This document shows, piece after piece, positions 25,890-34,423 of a stretch of 64,000 nucleotides of DNA; the stretch's first letter is position 1; each line of letters begins with the position of its first letter. The translations under genes and the position numbers were made by a program. Source of the stretch: Agrococcus carbonis (lineage in GTDB: Bacteria > Actinomycetota > Actinomycetes > Actinomycetales > Microbacteriaceae); the NCBI RefSeq assembly GCF_900104705.1, contig NZ_LT629734.1, forward strand, positions 2,046,001 to 2,110,000. The letters are read 5' to 3'. A model generated the notes under the pieces. That model did not search any database. It was not told the origin of the DNA and saw only the letters and a program-made list of their open reading frames with translations.

Positions 25890-26773
25890 CCGCGCGGCTC
25901 CTCGACGGCAACGCCACCGCATCCGCGATCAAGGCTGAGCTGCAGGAGCGCGTGGCCGCGCTCCGCGGCAAGGGCATGACGCCCGGCCTCGGGACGCTGC
26001 TCGTCGGCGACGACCCGGGCAGCCAGTCGTACGTGAAGGGCAAGCACCGAGACTGCGCCGAGGTGGGGATCGAGTCGATCCGCGTCGACCTGCCGTCGGG
26101 GGCCTCGAGCGCCGACGTCAGGAAGGCGATCGAGGACCTCAACGCCGCCCCGGAGGTCACCGGCTACATCATCCAGCTGCCGCTGCCGCCGGGCCACGAC
26201 GAGCACGCGATGCTCGGGCTCATGGATCCCGACAAGGATGCCGACGGCCTGCACCCCTACAACCTCGGCCGGCTCGTGCTCGGCGTCGACGGCCCGATCG
26301 AGTCGCCGCTGCCGTGCACGCCCGCGGGCATCGTGCAGATGCTGCGCCGCCACGACATCGAGATCGCCGGCAGCACCGTCGCGGTCGTCGGTCGGGGCCT
26401 CACGGTCGGCCGGCCGCTCGGCCTGCTGCTGACGCGCAAGGGCATCGACGCGACCGTCACCCTGTGCCACTCGCGCACCCCCGACCTCGCGGCGCAGGTG
26501 CGCGAGGCCGACATCGTCGTGGCCGCGGTCGGCGTGCCGGGCCTCATCAAGGCCGACTGGGTCAAGCCGGGGGCCGCGGTGCTCGACGTGGGCATCACGC
26601 GCGGCCTCTCGGCCGAGACCGGCAAGGTCAAGCTGCTCGGCGACGTCGAGCCGGGCGTCCGCGAGGTCGCCGGCTGGGTCTCGCCCGTGCCCGGGGGCGT
26701 CGGCCCCATGACGCGCGTCATGCTGCTCGACAACGTCGTGCAGATGGCCGAGCACCAGGTGCGCTCCCGCTAG
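25886..26773 (+). CDS. folD: Methylenetetrahydrofolate dehydrogenase / cyclohydrolase
   Basis: 295 residues. Interconverts 5,10-methylene-THF and 10-formyl-THF. Catalytic-domain marks are [15 protein letters not shown] (a Y-x3-K type site) and [11 protein letters not shown]; the NADP domain has [16 protein letters not shown] and [15 protein letters not shown]. Translationally coupled to glyA by ATGA. Its product is the folate whose shortage is sensed by the upstream ZTP riboswitch, closing a feedback loop. Confidence 0.96.
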   Translation: MTARLLDGNATASAIKAELQERVAALRGKGMTPGLGTLLVGDDPGSQSYVKGKHRDCAEVGIESIRVDLPSGASSADVRKAIEDLNAAPEVTGYIIQLPLPPGHDEHAMLGLMDPDKDADGLHPYNLGRLVLGVDGPIESPLPCTPAGIVQMLRRHDIEIAGSTVAVVGRGLTVGRPLGLLLTRKGIDATVTLCHSRTPDLAAQVREADIVVAAVGVPGLIKADWVKPGAAVLDVGITRGLSAETGKVKLLGDVEPGVREVAGWVSPVPGGVGPMTRVMLLDNVVQMAEHQVRSR

Positions 26774-26877
26774 TCGCGCACGTACGCACCTCTGCGCATA
26801 CCGCGGCGGCGGGCGGCGGTGGAGACTCGTGGATGCCCGGGCACCCAGGTCCCGGACGATCCCGAGGAGGAGACTCC

Positions 26878-27306
26878 ATGACCGCCGCCGCCCGCGCGCG
26901 CCGAGGCACCGCCGCCGTCGCGCTCGCCGTCGTCCTGACCATGGTCGGTGCGACCGCCGCATCCGCCCACCACTGCTATCGCGACCAGTGGGCGGGCGCC
27001 GCCTACCAGCACCACCTGCGCGGCGGTACGCCGTGGGTGCCGCTGAGCGACCTCGGCGTGATGTTCGCCGTGCCGCCGCACCTGCAGGCCGACTGCGCGT
27101 GGGTGGCCGACGAGGTCGTCGCCGACTTCATGGCCGAGAACGGCATGACGCAGGAGCCGCTCATCCACGCGAAGGCGACCGTCGGCGGCGGCGCCGCCCA
27201 CCAGGGCAGGGAGCCGCGCCCGTTCAGCTACCTCACCGAGGCGCAGTTCGGCTCGCTCACCGTCGACCTGCTCGCGGGCGTCGAGGCCTGCGCGGCGGGT
27301 CTCTAG
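26878..27306 (+). CDS. Small secreted protein of unknown function
   Basis: 142 residues. A clear Sec signal peptide (basic start, hydrophobic core, cleavage at about ASA before HHCYRD) leaves a mature domain of about 113 residues rich in His, with three or four Cys. No family recognised. Strong GAGGAGGAG ribosome-binding site. Its TAG stop overlaps the stop of the convergent LuxR gene; a hairpin 25 bases further on, inside that gene, probably ends its transcript. Confidence 0.75.
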   Translation: MTAAARARRGTAAVALAVVLTMVGATAASAHHCYRDQWAGAAYQHHLRGGTPWVPLSDLGVMFAVPPHLQADCAWVADEVVADFMAENGMTQEPLIHAKATVGGGAAHQGREPRPFSYLTEAQFGSLTVDLLAGVEACAAGL

Positions 27307-28085
27307 TCCCGGCTGCTCGCGCCGGAAGCGGCGGCCTCCTCCCCACGTGCTGTCGGGAGGAGGCCGCTCCGCTGCCCGAGCAGCACGGCGCTCAGCCGGT
27401 CGCGCGCGCCGAGCTTGCGGTACAGGTGCTCCTGGTGCTTGTGCACCGTGCGCTCCGAGACGCCCAGGGTCGCGCCGATCGCGGCCGCCGTGCGACCGAG
27501 GTGCATGAGGTGCAGCACGGTGCGCTCGCGGGGCGTGAGCCGCGGAGCGCCCTCGGCCGGCTCGGGCGCCGCGGCGCCGACTCGCGCGAGCAGCTCGACG
27601 TGGCGGTCGAGGCCGCGCAGCAGGCGCGCGTGCTGGACGATCGGCCGCAGCTGCAGCCGGGTGATGGCGCTCGGCGCGATGAGCGTCCAGCCGTCGTACT
27701 CGCCGCCCGAGGCGACCGCGAGGTCGGCCTGGTGTGCCGAGACCCGCAGCCGCTCGAAGATGCGCAGCGTCGGCTCCTCGAGCGCCCAGCCGGCCCGCAC
27801 GACGTCGCCGAGCCGCACGGGCTCGGGGGAGCGGGTCGCAGCCCGGAAGCGGAAGAGCGGATGCGCGCGCACGTCGGCGGCGCACGGCATCTCGGACGCC
27901 GCGGGTCGGTGCCCGTGCCCGTGGATGCGCATGAGCGCGTCGGGGCGGCCGCGCGTCACGCTCACGCGCGTCGCGATCTCGCTGTCGGTCGCGACGAGGA
28001 TCGCCTCGGCGAGCAGAGCGCGCGCGGCATCGGCATCCTGCTCGTGCAGGATGTCGGCCACCGCATCCGTGATGGGGCTGCGCAT
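27303..28085 (-). CDS. LuxR-family transcriptional regulator
   Basis: 260 residues. C-terminal LuxR HTH (LTPRERTVLHLMHLGRTAAA...GVSERTVHKHQEHLYRKLGARDRLSAVL, about 190-245). The N-terminal 180 residues have no recognised receiver, PAS or ATPase domain. ATG 28085 is preferred over ATG 28097 because TATGCT lies 7 bases upstream of it and overlaps the distal ATG. The target is unknown; the neighbouring secreted protein is one possibility. Confidence 0.82.
   Translation of the reverse strand: MRSPITDAVADILHEQDADAARALLAEAILVATDSEIATRVSVTRGRPDALMRIHGHGHRPAASEMPCAADVRAHPLFRFRAATRSPEPVRLGDVVRAGWALEEPTLRIFERLRVSAHQADLAVASGGEYDGWTLIAPSAITRLQLRPIVQHARLLRGLDRHVELLARVGAAAPEPAEGAPRLTPRERTVLHLMHLGRTAAAIGATLGVSERTVHKHQEHLYRKLGARDRLSAVLLGQRSGLLPTARGEEAAASGASSRD
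27331..27367. terminator. Terminator-like hairpin inside the 3' end of the LuxR gene
   Basis: Perfect 13-bp stem GCGGCCTCCTCCC with its complement, loop of 11. It is coding for the LuxR gene but sits 25 bases behind the stop of the convergent secreted-protein gene. Confidence 0.6.
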
Positions 28086-28092
28086 GCGGCTG

Positions 28093-28098
28093 AGCATA
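28093..28098 (-). promoter_or_regulatory. -10 box, leaderless LuxR-gene promoter
   Basis: TATGCT on the minus strand, 7-base gap to ATG 28085. Confidence 0.55.
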
Positions 28099-28200
28099 GG
28101 AGCGCGCGCGGCGGCGGGGAAGCGCCCGCGGAGGCGCTGTGGATCACCTCAGCATCCCGAGCCGGTGCTCGGCGCCGCGCACGCGCGGCCGGCGCCCCGC

Positions 28201-28695
28201 TCAGCCCGCGTACGCGTCGCGCAGCGCCGGGTAGTAGTCGTCCCACGCGGGCATCGGCTCGCCCGCGATCGCCGCGACGAGCCGGTCGAGGTACCACTCC
28301 CAGCCGGCCGCGACATCCGGCAGCGCCGCCTTGGGCAGCTCGTGCTGCATGAAGCGGATGAGGGTGCCCGAGCCCGGCTCGTGCCCGCCGTCGATGAGCT
28401 CGACCTCGAGGCTCCAGCTGCCCGACTCGTCGGTCGTCTGCACGGCCAGGTGCTCGGGGGCGTTGCAGTCGAGGATCTCGACGGCGCTCGTCGCGTCGCC
28501 CTCCTCGGCGGTCATCGCGAGCACGACCTCGCCCGAGTCGGGCTCGCCCACGTAGGTCGCGAACCAGATGCCGAGCTCGCGCGACTCGGAGAGGAAGGGC
28601 CACACGGCGATGGCGTCGGCGCTCACCGTGCGCTCGAGCGTCAGCTCGCACGTCTGGCCGTGCTCGGTCACCGTGCCTGTCCGTCGGATCGCCAT
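28201..28695 (-). CDS. SRPBCC (AHSA1/START-like) domain protein
   Basis: 164 residues. Bet v 1-like fold: LERTVSADAIAVWPFLSESRELGIWFATYVGE at the start, and a C-terminal helix GWEWYLDRLVAAIAGEPMPAWDDYYPALRDAY. Similar proteins bind small hydrophobic ligands or act with ArsR regulators; no ArsR gene is adjacent here. GGGAGGAG ribosome-binding site. Function not assigned. Confidence 0.8.
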   Translation of the reverse strand: MAIRRTGTVTEHGQTCELTLERTVSADAIAVWPFLSESRELGIWFATYVGEPDSGEVVLAMTAEEGDATSAVEILDCNAPEHLAVQTTDESGSWSLEVELIDGGHEPGSGTLIRFMQHELPKAALPDVAAGWEWYLDRLVAAIAGEPMPAWDDYYPALRDAYAG

Positions 28696-28762
28696 CTCGT
28701 GCTCCTCCCGGTGGGGCCGAGCCTACGCATCCGCCCGCCCGGAACGCCAGGGGGCTCGAGCG

Positions 28763-29299
28763 TCAGCGGGCGATGGCGTCGACGTAGAGCTGGATGCGCT
28801 TCGCGTACGCCTCGGCGTTCCGCGCGATGCCGTGCCGCTCGTCGTCGGTCGTCTCGCGGCGCACCTTGCCGGGCACGCCAGCGACGAGCGAGTGCTCGGG
28901 GATGACGGTGCCCTCGGTCACGAGCGCGCCAGCTGCGATGATCGACCCGGTGCCGATGACGGCGCCGTTCATGACGGTCGCGTGCATGCCGATGAGCACG
29001 TCGTCCTCGACGGTGCAGCCGTGCACGACGGCGTTGTGGCCGATCGAGACGCGCGCGCCGATGGTGAGCGGCGAGCCGTGGTCGACGTGCAGCGAGCACG
29101 AGTCCTGCACGTTCGACTCCTCGCCGATCGTGATCGCCTCCTCCTCGGCGCGCAGGCTCGCGCCGGGCCAGATGCCCACGCGCTCGCCGAGCGACACCTC
29201 GCCCGCGATGACCGCGCCGGGCATGACGAGCGCCGACTTCGGCAGGTGCGGCACCCGGTCGGGAAGCGGGATGATCGTGGCGCGCTCGTGGACGGTCAT
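28763..29299 (-). CDS. Gamma-carbonic-anhydrase-like left-handed beta-helix protein
   Basis: 178 residues. Hexapeptide repeats form a left-handed parallel beta-helix, with three candidate zinc-binding His residues in SCSLHVDHG and IGHNAVVHGC, and a C-terminal helix. The family contains gamma carbonic anhydrases and CaiE/PaaY-like proteins; activity cannot be told from sequence. The ATG is 6 bases behind TACGCT (leaderless). Divergent from the sugar-permease operon with 102 bases between. Confidence 0.85.
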   Translation of the reverse strand: MTVHERATIIPLPDRVPHLPKSALVMPGAVIAGEVSLGERVGIWPGASLRAEEEAITIGEESNVQDSCSLHVDHGSPLTIGARVSIGHNAVVHGCTVEDDVLIGMHATVMNGAVIGTGSIIAAGALVTEGTVIPEHSLVAGVPGKVRRETTDDERHGIARNAEAYAKRIQLYVDAIAR

Positions 29300-29305
29300 G
29301 GCGCC

Positions 29306-29311
29306 AGCGTA
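29306..29311 (-). promoter_or_regulatory. -10 box, leaderless promoter of the beta-helix gene
   Basis: TACGCT on the minus strand, 6-base gap to ATG 29299. Confidence 0.55.
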
Positions 29312-29346
29312 CGCCGGAGAGCCGCTGGGTGCGCTTCTCGGAGAAG

Positions 29347-29360
29347 TGGGGTACAACGAG
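29347..29360 (+). promoter_or_regulatory. Motif TGGGGTACAACGAG shared with the binding-protein promoter
   Basis: Lies 42 bases upstream of the permease start, beside the palindrome CTTCTCGGAGAAG. A one-base-shorter match lies upstream of the convergent binding-protein gene (32872-32884, minus strand). Candidate operator for a common regulator. Confidence 0.45.
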
Positions 29361-29401
29361 AAGCGGCGCGGCGGTCGACCGCCGCGCGGGAGGAGACGAC
29401 C

Positions 29402-30397
29402 GTGACGACCTCGACCGCAGCACCACCGCCGCCACCGGCCGCGCGCGCGGCGACCCCGCCCGAGCCTCCCTCCGCGGGCCGCCGGCGGCAACGCAAGGGG
29501 TCGATGCGCCGGCGCGAGGCGATCACGGGCCTGCTGTTCGTGTCGCCGTGGATCCTCGGGTTCCTCGTCTTCACGCTCGGCGCCATGGTCTACAGCCTCG
29601 TCATCTCGTTCAGCCGCTACCAGCTCGCGACCGACACCGCGCGGCCCGCGGGGCTCGCGAACTACGAGGCGCTCATCACCGATCCGAAGATCGCGATCGC
29701 GCTCGGCAACACGCTCTACTACGCGGTGCTCGCGGTGCCGCTCGAGATCGCCCTCGCGCTCGGCCTCGCGCTGCTGCTCAACAGCGTGCGGCGAGGCGCG
29801 GGCTTCTTCCGCACCGTCTTCTACCTGCCGAAGATGACCCCGACGGTCGCGACCGCATCCGTCTTCCTCCTGCTGCTCAACGGCTCGACCGGTGCCATCA
29901 ACCGCGGGCTCGCCGCGATCGGCATCGACGGGCCCGACTGGCTGCTCGACCCCGCGTGGGTCAAGCCCTCGATCGTGCTCATGACCGTGTGGGGCGTCGC
30001 GGGCACGATGGTCATCTTCCTCGCGGCGCTGCAGAACGTGCCGAAGGAGCTCCACGAGGCGGCGTCGATCGACGGGGCCGGCGCGTGGCGGCGCTTCTGG
30101 CACGTGACGCTGCCGCTCATCTCGCCGGCGGTGCTGTTCAACGTGCTCGTGCTCACGATCGCCGCGTTCCAGATCTTCGACCAGGCGTTCCTGCTGTTCC
30201 ACCGCACGACCGGCACCGGCTCGTCGGACGCGTCGCTCTTCTACGCGATCTACCTCTTCGAGCAGGCGTTCCGGCAGTTCAACTTCGGCTTCGCGGCGGC
30301 GATGGCATGGCTGCTGTTCGTCATCATCCTCGTCATCTCGATCATCCAGATGCGGGTCGGCAACCGATTCGTCTACTACGAGGGAGGCGACCGATGA
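29402..30397 (+). CDS. Sugar ABC transporter permease (MalF/UgpA type)
   Basis: 331 residues. Pro/Ala-rich cytosolic N-terminus, then six transmembrane segments, and the binding-protein-dependent permease motif EAASIDGAGAWRRFWHVTLPLI that contacts the ATPase. Member of the carbohydrate-uptake CUT1 family. GTG start with GGGAGGA 6-7 bases upstream. The gene overlaps the next permease by 4 bases. No ATPase gene in the operon; a MsmK/UgpC-type ATPase is encoded at 61980-63053. Confidence 0.92.
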   Translation: MTTSTAAPPPPPAARAATPPEPPSAGRRRQRKGSMRRREAITGLLFVSPWILGFLVFTLGAMVYSLVISFSRYQLATDTARPAGLANYEALITDPKIAIALGNTLYYAVLAVPLEIALALGLALLLNSVRRGAGFFRTVFYLPKMTPTVATASVFLLLLNGSTGAINRGLAAIGIDGPDWLLDPAWVKPSIVLMTVWGVAGTMVIFLAALQNVPKELHEAASIDGAGAWRRFWHVTLPLISPAVLFNVLVLTIAAFQIFDQAFLLFHRTTGTGSSDASLFYAIYLFEQAFRQFNFGFAAAMAWLLFVIILVISIIQMRVGNRFVYYEGGDR

Positions 30398-31329
30398 GCG
30401 CGACCGAGACGGGAGAGCGGATGGGCTCCGAGGAGCTCGCGACCGCCGCCACCCGCCCGGTGAAGGCGCGCGGCGAGCGGCTCTCGGTGTGGGGCTGGAT
30501 CGGGCAGGTGGTGCGGTGGGTGCTGCTGCTGGGCTGCAGCGCCCTGTTCCTCTACCCGCTGCTGTGGCTGCTCGCGGCGAGCCTCAAGCCGCGCGGCGAG
30601 GTCTTCGACAACCGGCTGATCCCGCAGACGTGGCAGCCGGAGAACTACGTGGAGGTCTTCTCCGAGCTGCCGCTGCTGTCGTGGCTCGGCAACAGCGTGC
30701 TCATCGCCGTGCTCGCCGCGGGGTTCGTGACGATCTCGAGCGCGCTCGTGGCCTTCGGCTTCGCGCGCTTCCGCTTCCCGGGGCGGTCGGTGCTCTTCGG
30801 CGTGCTGCTCGCGACGATGATGCTGCCGGGAGCCGTGACCCTGGTGCCGCAGTTCCTCATCTGGAACCAGCTCGGCTTCGTCGGCACGAACGTGCCGCTG
30901 TGGGGCGCGAACCTCTTCGGCTCGGCGTTCTACATCTTCCTGCTGCGGCAGTTCTTCCTGGGGCTGCCGCAGGAGCTGTTCGAGGCGGCGCGCATCGACG
31001 GGCTGAGCGCGTGGGGGCAGTTCTGGCGCATCGCGCTGCCGCTGTCGCTGCCGTCGTTCGTGATCGTGTTCCTGTTCGAGTTCCAGGCGAGCTGGAACAA
31101 CCTGCAGGGCGCGCTCATCTACCTCAACACGGGGCAGGCGACCGACTACACGGTGCCGCTCGGCATCGCGAGCGCGATGACGAAGTACAGCCCCGAGTCG
31201 GGCGGCCACGGCGACTACCAGTACGTGATGGTCGCGGCGCTCATCGTGACGCTGCCGATGCTCATCATGTTCGCCTTCGGTCAGCGCTCCTTCATCCGCG
31301 GCATCGCGACGTCCGGTCGCACGGGCTGA
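30394..31329 (+). CDS. Sugar ABC transporter permease (MalG/UgpE type)
   Basis: 311 residues, six transmembrane segments. EAARIDGLSAWGQFWRIALPLSLP is the coupling motif to the nucleotide-binding subunit. The start overlaps the upstream permease (ATGA), preceded by GGGAGG. Together they form the heterodimeric channel of a CUT1 sugar importer. A strong hairpin follows and separates it from the convergent binding-protein gene. Confidence 0.93.
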   Translation: MSATETGERMGSEELATAATRPVKARGERLSVWGWIGQVVRWVLLLGCSALFLYPLLWLLAASLKPRGEVFDNRLIPQTWQPENYVEVFSELPLLSWLGNSVLIAVLAAGFVTISSALVAFGFARFRFPGRSVLFGVLLATMMLPGAVTLVPQFLIWNQLGFVGTNVPLWGANLFGSAFYIFLLRQFFLGLPQELFEAARIDGLSAWGQFWRIALPLSLPSFVIVFLFEFQASWNNLQGALIYLNTGQATDYTVPLGIASAMTKYSPESGGHGDYQYVMVAALIVTLPMLIMFAFGQRSFIRGIATSGRTG

Positions 31330-31344
31330 CGCATCCGCACGCAC

Positions 31345-31381
31345 GACGGGGGCGGAGCGGCTCGGCCGCCCCGCCCCCGTC
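31345..31381. terminator. Bidirectional terminator between permease and binding-protein genes
   Basis: Perfect 11-bp outer stem GACGGGGGCGG with its complement plus inner pairs; placed between two convergent stops, with CTTG on the plus side. Confidence 0.8.
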
Positions 31382-31389
31382 TTGTGCCG

Positions 31390-32805
31390 CTACTGCTCGC
31401 TGACCTGGTCGTACGCGCTCATCGCGGCCTGCTGGGCCTGCGCGAGCGCCTCCTCGGGCGAGCGCTCGCCCACGAGCGCCGAGGTCATCGCGTTCTCGAG
31501 CTCGCCGCGGATCTGCTGGCCCGCGGGCGAGGCGCCGAGCGAGGCGCCCTCCGCCGCGACGTCGTAGTAGACGCCGATCGCCTCCTCGAACCCGGGGTAG
31601 CCCTCGGCCGAGGCGTACTCGGCGCGGATCTCCTGGTCGCTCTCGGGCGAGCCCGTGAACAGGCCCGTGTTGATGCCGTTGCGGTCCTCCTCCTCCTCGG
31701 TCGTCGCGGCGCGCGCGTCGGCCGCGGCGATCCAGGCGTCGCCGCTCGTCAGGTCGAGCGCCCACGCGCACGCGGCGGAGGGGTTCTGCGCGCCCGCAGG
31801 GATGACGAACGCCGAGCCGCCGGTCGCGGTGAAGGGGCTGCCGTCGGTCGTGGTCATCGGCACGGCGCCGATCTCGACGTCGTCGGCGTACGGGGTGAGC
31901 ACGTTGAGGTACCACTGGTCGAACACCGCGGCGCCGACGAGGTCGTTGGCGTAGCCGTTGCCGTCGCCGAAGATGTCGATCGAGTCGATCACGCCGCTCA
32001 CCTCAGAGAAGCCGCCCTGCGCCTCGTAGAGCTGCTGCAGGAACTCGACCGCCTCGAGGTTCTCCGGCCGGTCGAGGGTGGGCGCGCCGGACTCGTCGAC
32101 GACGCCGCCGCCGAAGGCGAGCATCCACTGCGCCGCCTTCGAGACGCCCTGCGGGTCGAAGCCCACGCGGGAGACGCTCGAGCCGTCCATGACGGTCATC
32201 GCCTCGGCGGCGGCGATGAACGCATCCGGATCGCTCAGGTCGAGCGCGCCGGCGTCGACGCCCGCTTCCTCCATCACGCGCGCGTTGGTGAGGATCACGG
32301 GCGGCTGGTAGAACTGCGGCACCGCCCAGACCTGGTCCTCCCAGGTGACGTCGGCGAGCACGTGCGGGTACCAGCGCTCGGCGGCATCGACCTCGTGCGC
32401 GGTGAAGCACGCGTCGAGCGGCATGAGGAGCCCCTGCGCGGCGTAGGTGGGCACGAACTGCCGGTCGATCTGCACGACGTCGGGCATGTCGCCGGAGACG
32501 GCGAGGGTCGTGAACTTCTGCGCGTCGAACGCGGTCTGGTCGAGCTCGATCGTCACGTCGCCCAGCTCGCCTGCCGCGTGGTCGAGGCGCGCCTGGCCCA
32601 CGTCGTCGGTGTTCTCGAAGCCCCATCCGCGGAGCTCGCCCGTCGGCTCTGCCGCGAAGTCGACGTCGGCCGCGGCGTCCTCGCCGCCTGCGCCGCCGCC
32701 GCATGCCGTCAGCAGCAGCGTCATCGCGACCGCCGCGGCGGCCCCGCTCCCGATCCGTCCCATCCTGCCCGGCCCGCTGCCGGTCCTGCTCGCACTCGTG
32801 CGCAT
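31390..32805 (-). CDS. Sugar ABC transporter substrate-binding lipoprotein
   Basis: 471 residues. Lipoprotein signal peptide with lipobox LTAC, then a Gly-rich linker and a type I extracellular solute-binding domain (DMPDVVQIDRQFVPTYAAQGLL, TGGSAFVIPAGAQNP). Anchored to the outer face of the membrane, it should deliver a sugar or oligosaccharide to the convergent permeases at 29402-31329. ATG 32805 is chosen as the start of the signal peptide, with AAGGGGA upstream. The substrate is unknown. Confidence 0.92.
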   Translation of the reverse strand: MRTSASRTGSGPGRMGRIGSGAAAAVAMTLLLTACGGGAGGEDAAADVDFAAEPTGELRGWGFENTDDVGQARLDHAAGELGDVTIELDQTAFDAQKFTTLAVSGDMPDVVQIDRQFVPTYAAQGLLMPLDACFTAHEVDAAERWYPHVLADVTWEDQVWAVPQFYQPPVILTNARVMEEAGVDAGALDLSDPDAFIAAAEAMTVMDGSSVSRVGFDPQGVSKAAQWMLAFGGGVVDESGAPTLDRPENLEAVEFLQQLYEAQGGFSEVSGVIDSIDIFGDGNGYANDLVGAAVFDQWYLNVLTPYADDVEIGAVPMTTTDGSPFTATGGSAFVIPAGAQNPSAACAWALDLTSGDAWIAAADARAATTEEEEDRNGINTGLFTGSPESDQEIRAEYASAEGYPGFEEAIGVYYDVAAEGASLGASPAGQQIRGELENAMTSALVGERSPEEALAQAQQAAMSAYDQVSEQ

Positions 32806-32871
32806 GGCCCGTCCCCTTCGACACCTGGCGGCCCGCGGACGCGAGCGGCCCTCGAACCGGACCGTACTGCA

Positions 32872-32884
32872 CTCGTGTACCCCA
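32872..32884 (-). promoter_or_regulatory. Motif TGGGGTACACGAG upstream of the binding-protein gene
   Basis: Matches the motif upstream of the permease operon with one base deleted; starts about 79 bases before the ATG. Confidence 0.45.
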
Positions 32885-32911
32885 TTCCTAGACCTCTTCC
32901 CAGCAAGCGCG

Positions 32912-32917
32912 TACCCT
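32912..32917 (+). promoter_or_regulatory. -10 box, leaderless promoter
   Basis: TACCCT, 6-base gap to ATG 32924. Confidence 0.6.
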
Positions 32918-32923
32918 CGCGCC

Positions 32924-33310
32924 ATGACCGCCACATCGCCCGCCCGCATCGAGTCGCTCGAGCCGCACCAGGTCTTCGTGTTCGGCTCCAACGCCGAGGG
33001 CGCGCATGCGGGTGGCGCGGCGCGGCTCGCCCACGAGCGCTTCGGCGCCGTCTGGGGGCAGTCGAGCGGCCTGCAGGGGCAGTCCTACGGCATCGACACC
33101 ATGAGCGGGCTCGCGACCCTCGAGAGCGAGGCGCACGCGTTCCTCGCGTTCGCGGCCGAGCATCCGCGGCTCGAGTTCCTCGTCACCGAGCTCGGCTGCG
33201 GCATCGCCGGCCACGCCCCGGAGCAGGTCGCGCCGATGCTGCGCGGCGCCCCGGCCAACGTGCTGCTGCCCGAGCGCTTCATCGCCGTGCTCGCCCGGGA
33301 GTCCGCGTAG
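32924..33310 (+). CDS. Small macro-like protein (A1S_2505-type family)
   Basis: 128 residues. The N-terminal VFVFGSNAEGAHAGGAARLAHERFGAVWG and the later FLVTELGCGIAGHAPEQVAPML match a small family often labelled phage non-structural and distantly like macro/ADP-ribose-binding domains. No phage genes are nearby, so a prophage origin is not supported. TACCCT 6 bases before the ATG suggests a leaderless message. Function unknown. Confidence 0.75.
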   Translation: MTATSPARIESLEPHQVFVFGSNAEGAHAGGAARLAHERFGAVWGQSSGLQGQSYGIDTMSGLATLESEAHAFLAFAAEHPRLEFLVTELGCGIAGHAPEQVAPMLRGAPANVLLPERFIAVLARESA

Positions 33311-33331
33311 CGTAGGGGCGGGCGCCCGCCC

Positions 33332-33405
33332 GCCCCCATAGCCCAACTGGCAGAGGCAGCGGACTTAAACTCCGCCGAGTCTGGGTTCGAATCCCAGTGG
33401 GGGCA
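33332..33405 (+). tRNA. tRNA-Leu (anticodon UAA)
   Basis: 74 nt. Acceptor GCCCCCA/TGGGGGC, anticodon stem GCGGA/TCCGC with loop CTTAAAC (anticodon at 33366-33368), five-base variable region, T arm CTGGG-TTCGAAT-CCCAG. CCA is not encoded. The variable region is short, unlike the long arm of most bacterial tRNA-Leu. Confidence 0.92.
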
Positions 33406-33420
33406 CGCGTGCCGCGCCGC

Positions 33421-34278
33421 TCAGCCGCGCGACGTCGGCTGGCCCGTGAGCTCCGCGAGCCCGATCGGCGCGCGGCCGGTCAGCAGCTCGACGTCGCCGG
33501 TCACCCGCGCGAAGTCGCCGCGCGCGATGGCGGTGTAGGTCGTGATCCACCCCTGCATGCGCCACTCGGGCACCCCGTAGGGCTCTCGCGAGGCGCGCGC
33601 CTCCTCGAGCGTCTCGTCGACGTAGCGGATGTCGCGGCCGGTCGCCGCCGACAGGGTCGCGGCGACCTCGTCGAGGCTGAGCGCCTCCGGCCCGGTGAGC
33701 TCGTAGACGCGGCCCGCGTGGGCGGCGGGGTCGCGCAGCACGGCCGCGAGCGAGCGCGCGACGTCGACCTTCGCGACCCCCGCGATGCGGCCGTCGCCGC
33801 CGGGGCCGAGGATCGCGCCGTCGGCGCGGGGGAGGAGCGCGAGGAAGTCGAGGTAGAGGCTGTCGCGCAGGATCGTCCACGCCATGCCGCTCGCCCGGAT
33901 CGCCTCCTCGGTCGCGAAGTGGATGCGGGCGTAGGTGAACTCCGCGTCGGCCGCGGCGCCCTGGCTCGACGTGTAGACGATGTGGCGCACGCCCGCATCC
34001 GCAGCCGCCGCCACGAAGTCGAGCTGCCCCTCGAGCCAGCCCTCCTCCTCGCCGCCCGAGATCATCAGCAGCGTCGTGACGCCGTCGAGCGCGCGACGCG
34101 CCTGCTGCCGGTCGCCGTACGAGGCCTCGACCACCACGGCGCTGGGGAGGTGCGGCGCTCGCGACGGCGTCCGCGCGAGCAGTCGGAGGGCGGCGCCGCC
34201 GCGAGCGAGCTCCTCGGCCGTGAGCCGGCCGATCGCGCCGGTGGCGCCGGTGATCGCAAGGGGCGGTGCGTCGGTCAT
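33421..34278 (-). CDS. NmrA-like NAD(P)-binding SDR
   Basis: 285 residues, atypical SDR. N-terminal ITGATGAIGRLTAEEL nucleotide-binding motif; HIVYTSSQGA and FATEEAIRASGMAWTILRDSLYLDF are typical of the NmrA/QorB group (NAD(P)H-quinone reductase-like or redox sensor). ATG preceded by GAGGAG. Convergent with tRNA-Leu, 15 bases away. Substrate unknown. Confidence 0.85.
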   Translation of the reverse strand: MTDAPPLAITGATGAIGRLTAEELARGGAALRLLARTPSRAPHLPSAVVVEASYGDRQQARRALDGVTTLLMISGGEEEGWLEGQLDFVAAAADAGVRHIVYTSSQGAAADAEFTYARIHFATEEAIRASGMAWTILRDSLYLDFLALLPRADGAILGPGGDGRIAGVAKVDVARSLAAVLRDPAAHAGRVYELTGPEALSLDEVAATLSAATGRDIRYVDETLEEARASREPYGVPEWRMQGWITTYTAIARGDFARVTGDVELLTGRAPIGLAELTGQPTSRG

Positions 34279-34411
34279 GCAGTCAGTCTCCTCGGAGCGG
34301 CCGGATGTTCGCCGAGGGCGGCGAACCCATCGACGGTACGGGATCCGGGAGTCGCGGCGCGGGAGCGCCCGGCGGCTTCAGCCAACCCTGCGCCTCGCCT
34401 CAGCGGCTCGC

Positions 34412-34417
34412 TAGGCT
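34412..34417 (+). promoter_or_regulatory. -10 box, leaderless epimerase promoter
   Basis: TAGGCT, 6-base gap to ATG 34424. Confidence 0.65.
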
Positions 34418-34423
34418 CGCCGC

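Noticed and set aside
32924..33310. Prophage remnant, suggested by the family name of the small macro-like protein
   Set aside because: No integrase, structural or lysis gene nearby, and composition equals that of its neighbours.
33332..33405. tRNA gene as attachment site of an integrated element
   Set aside because: Genes on both sides are ordinary, no integrase and no duplicated tRNA 3' end were found.
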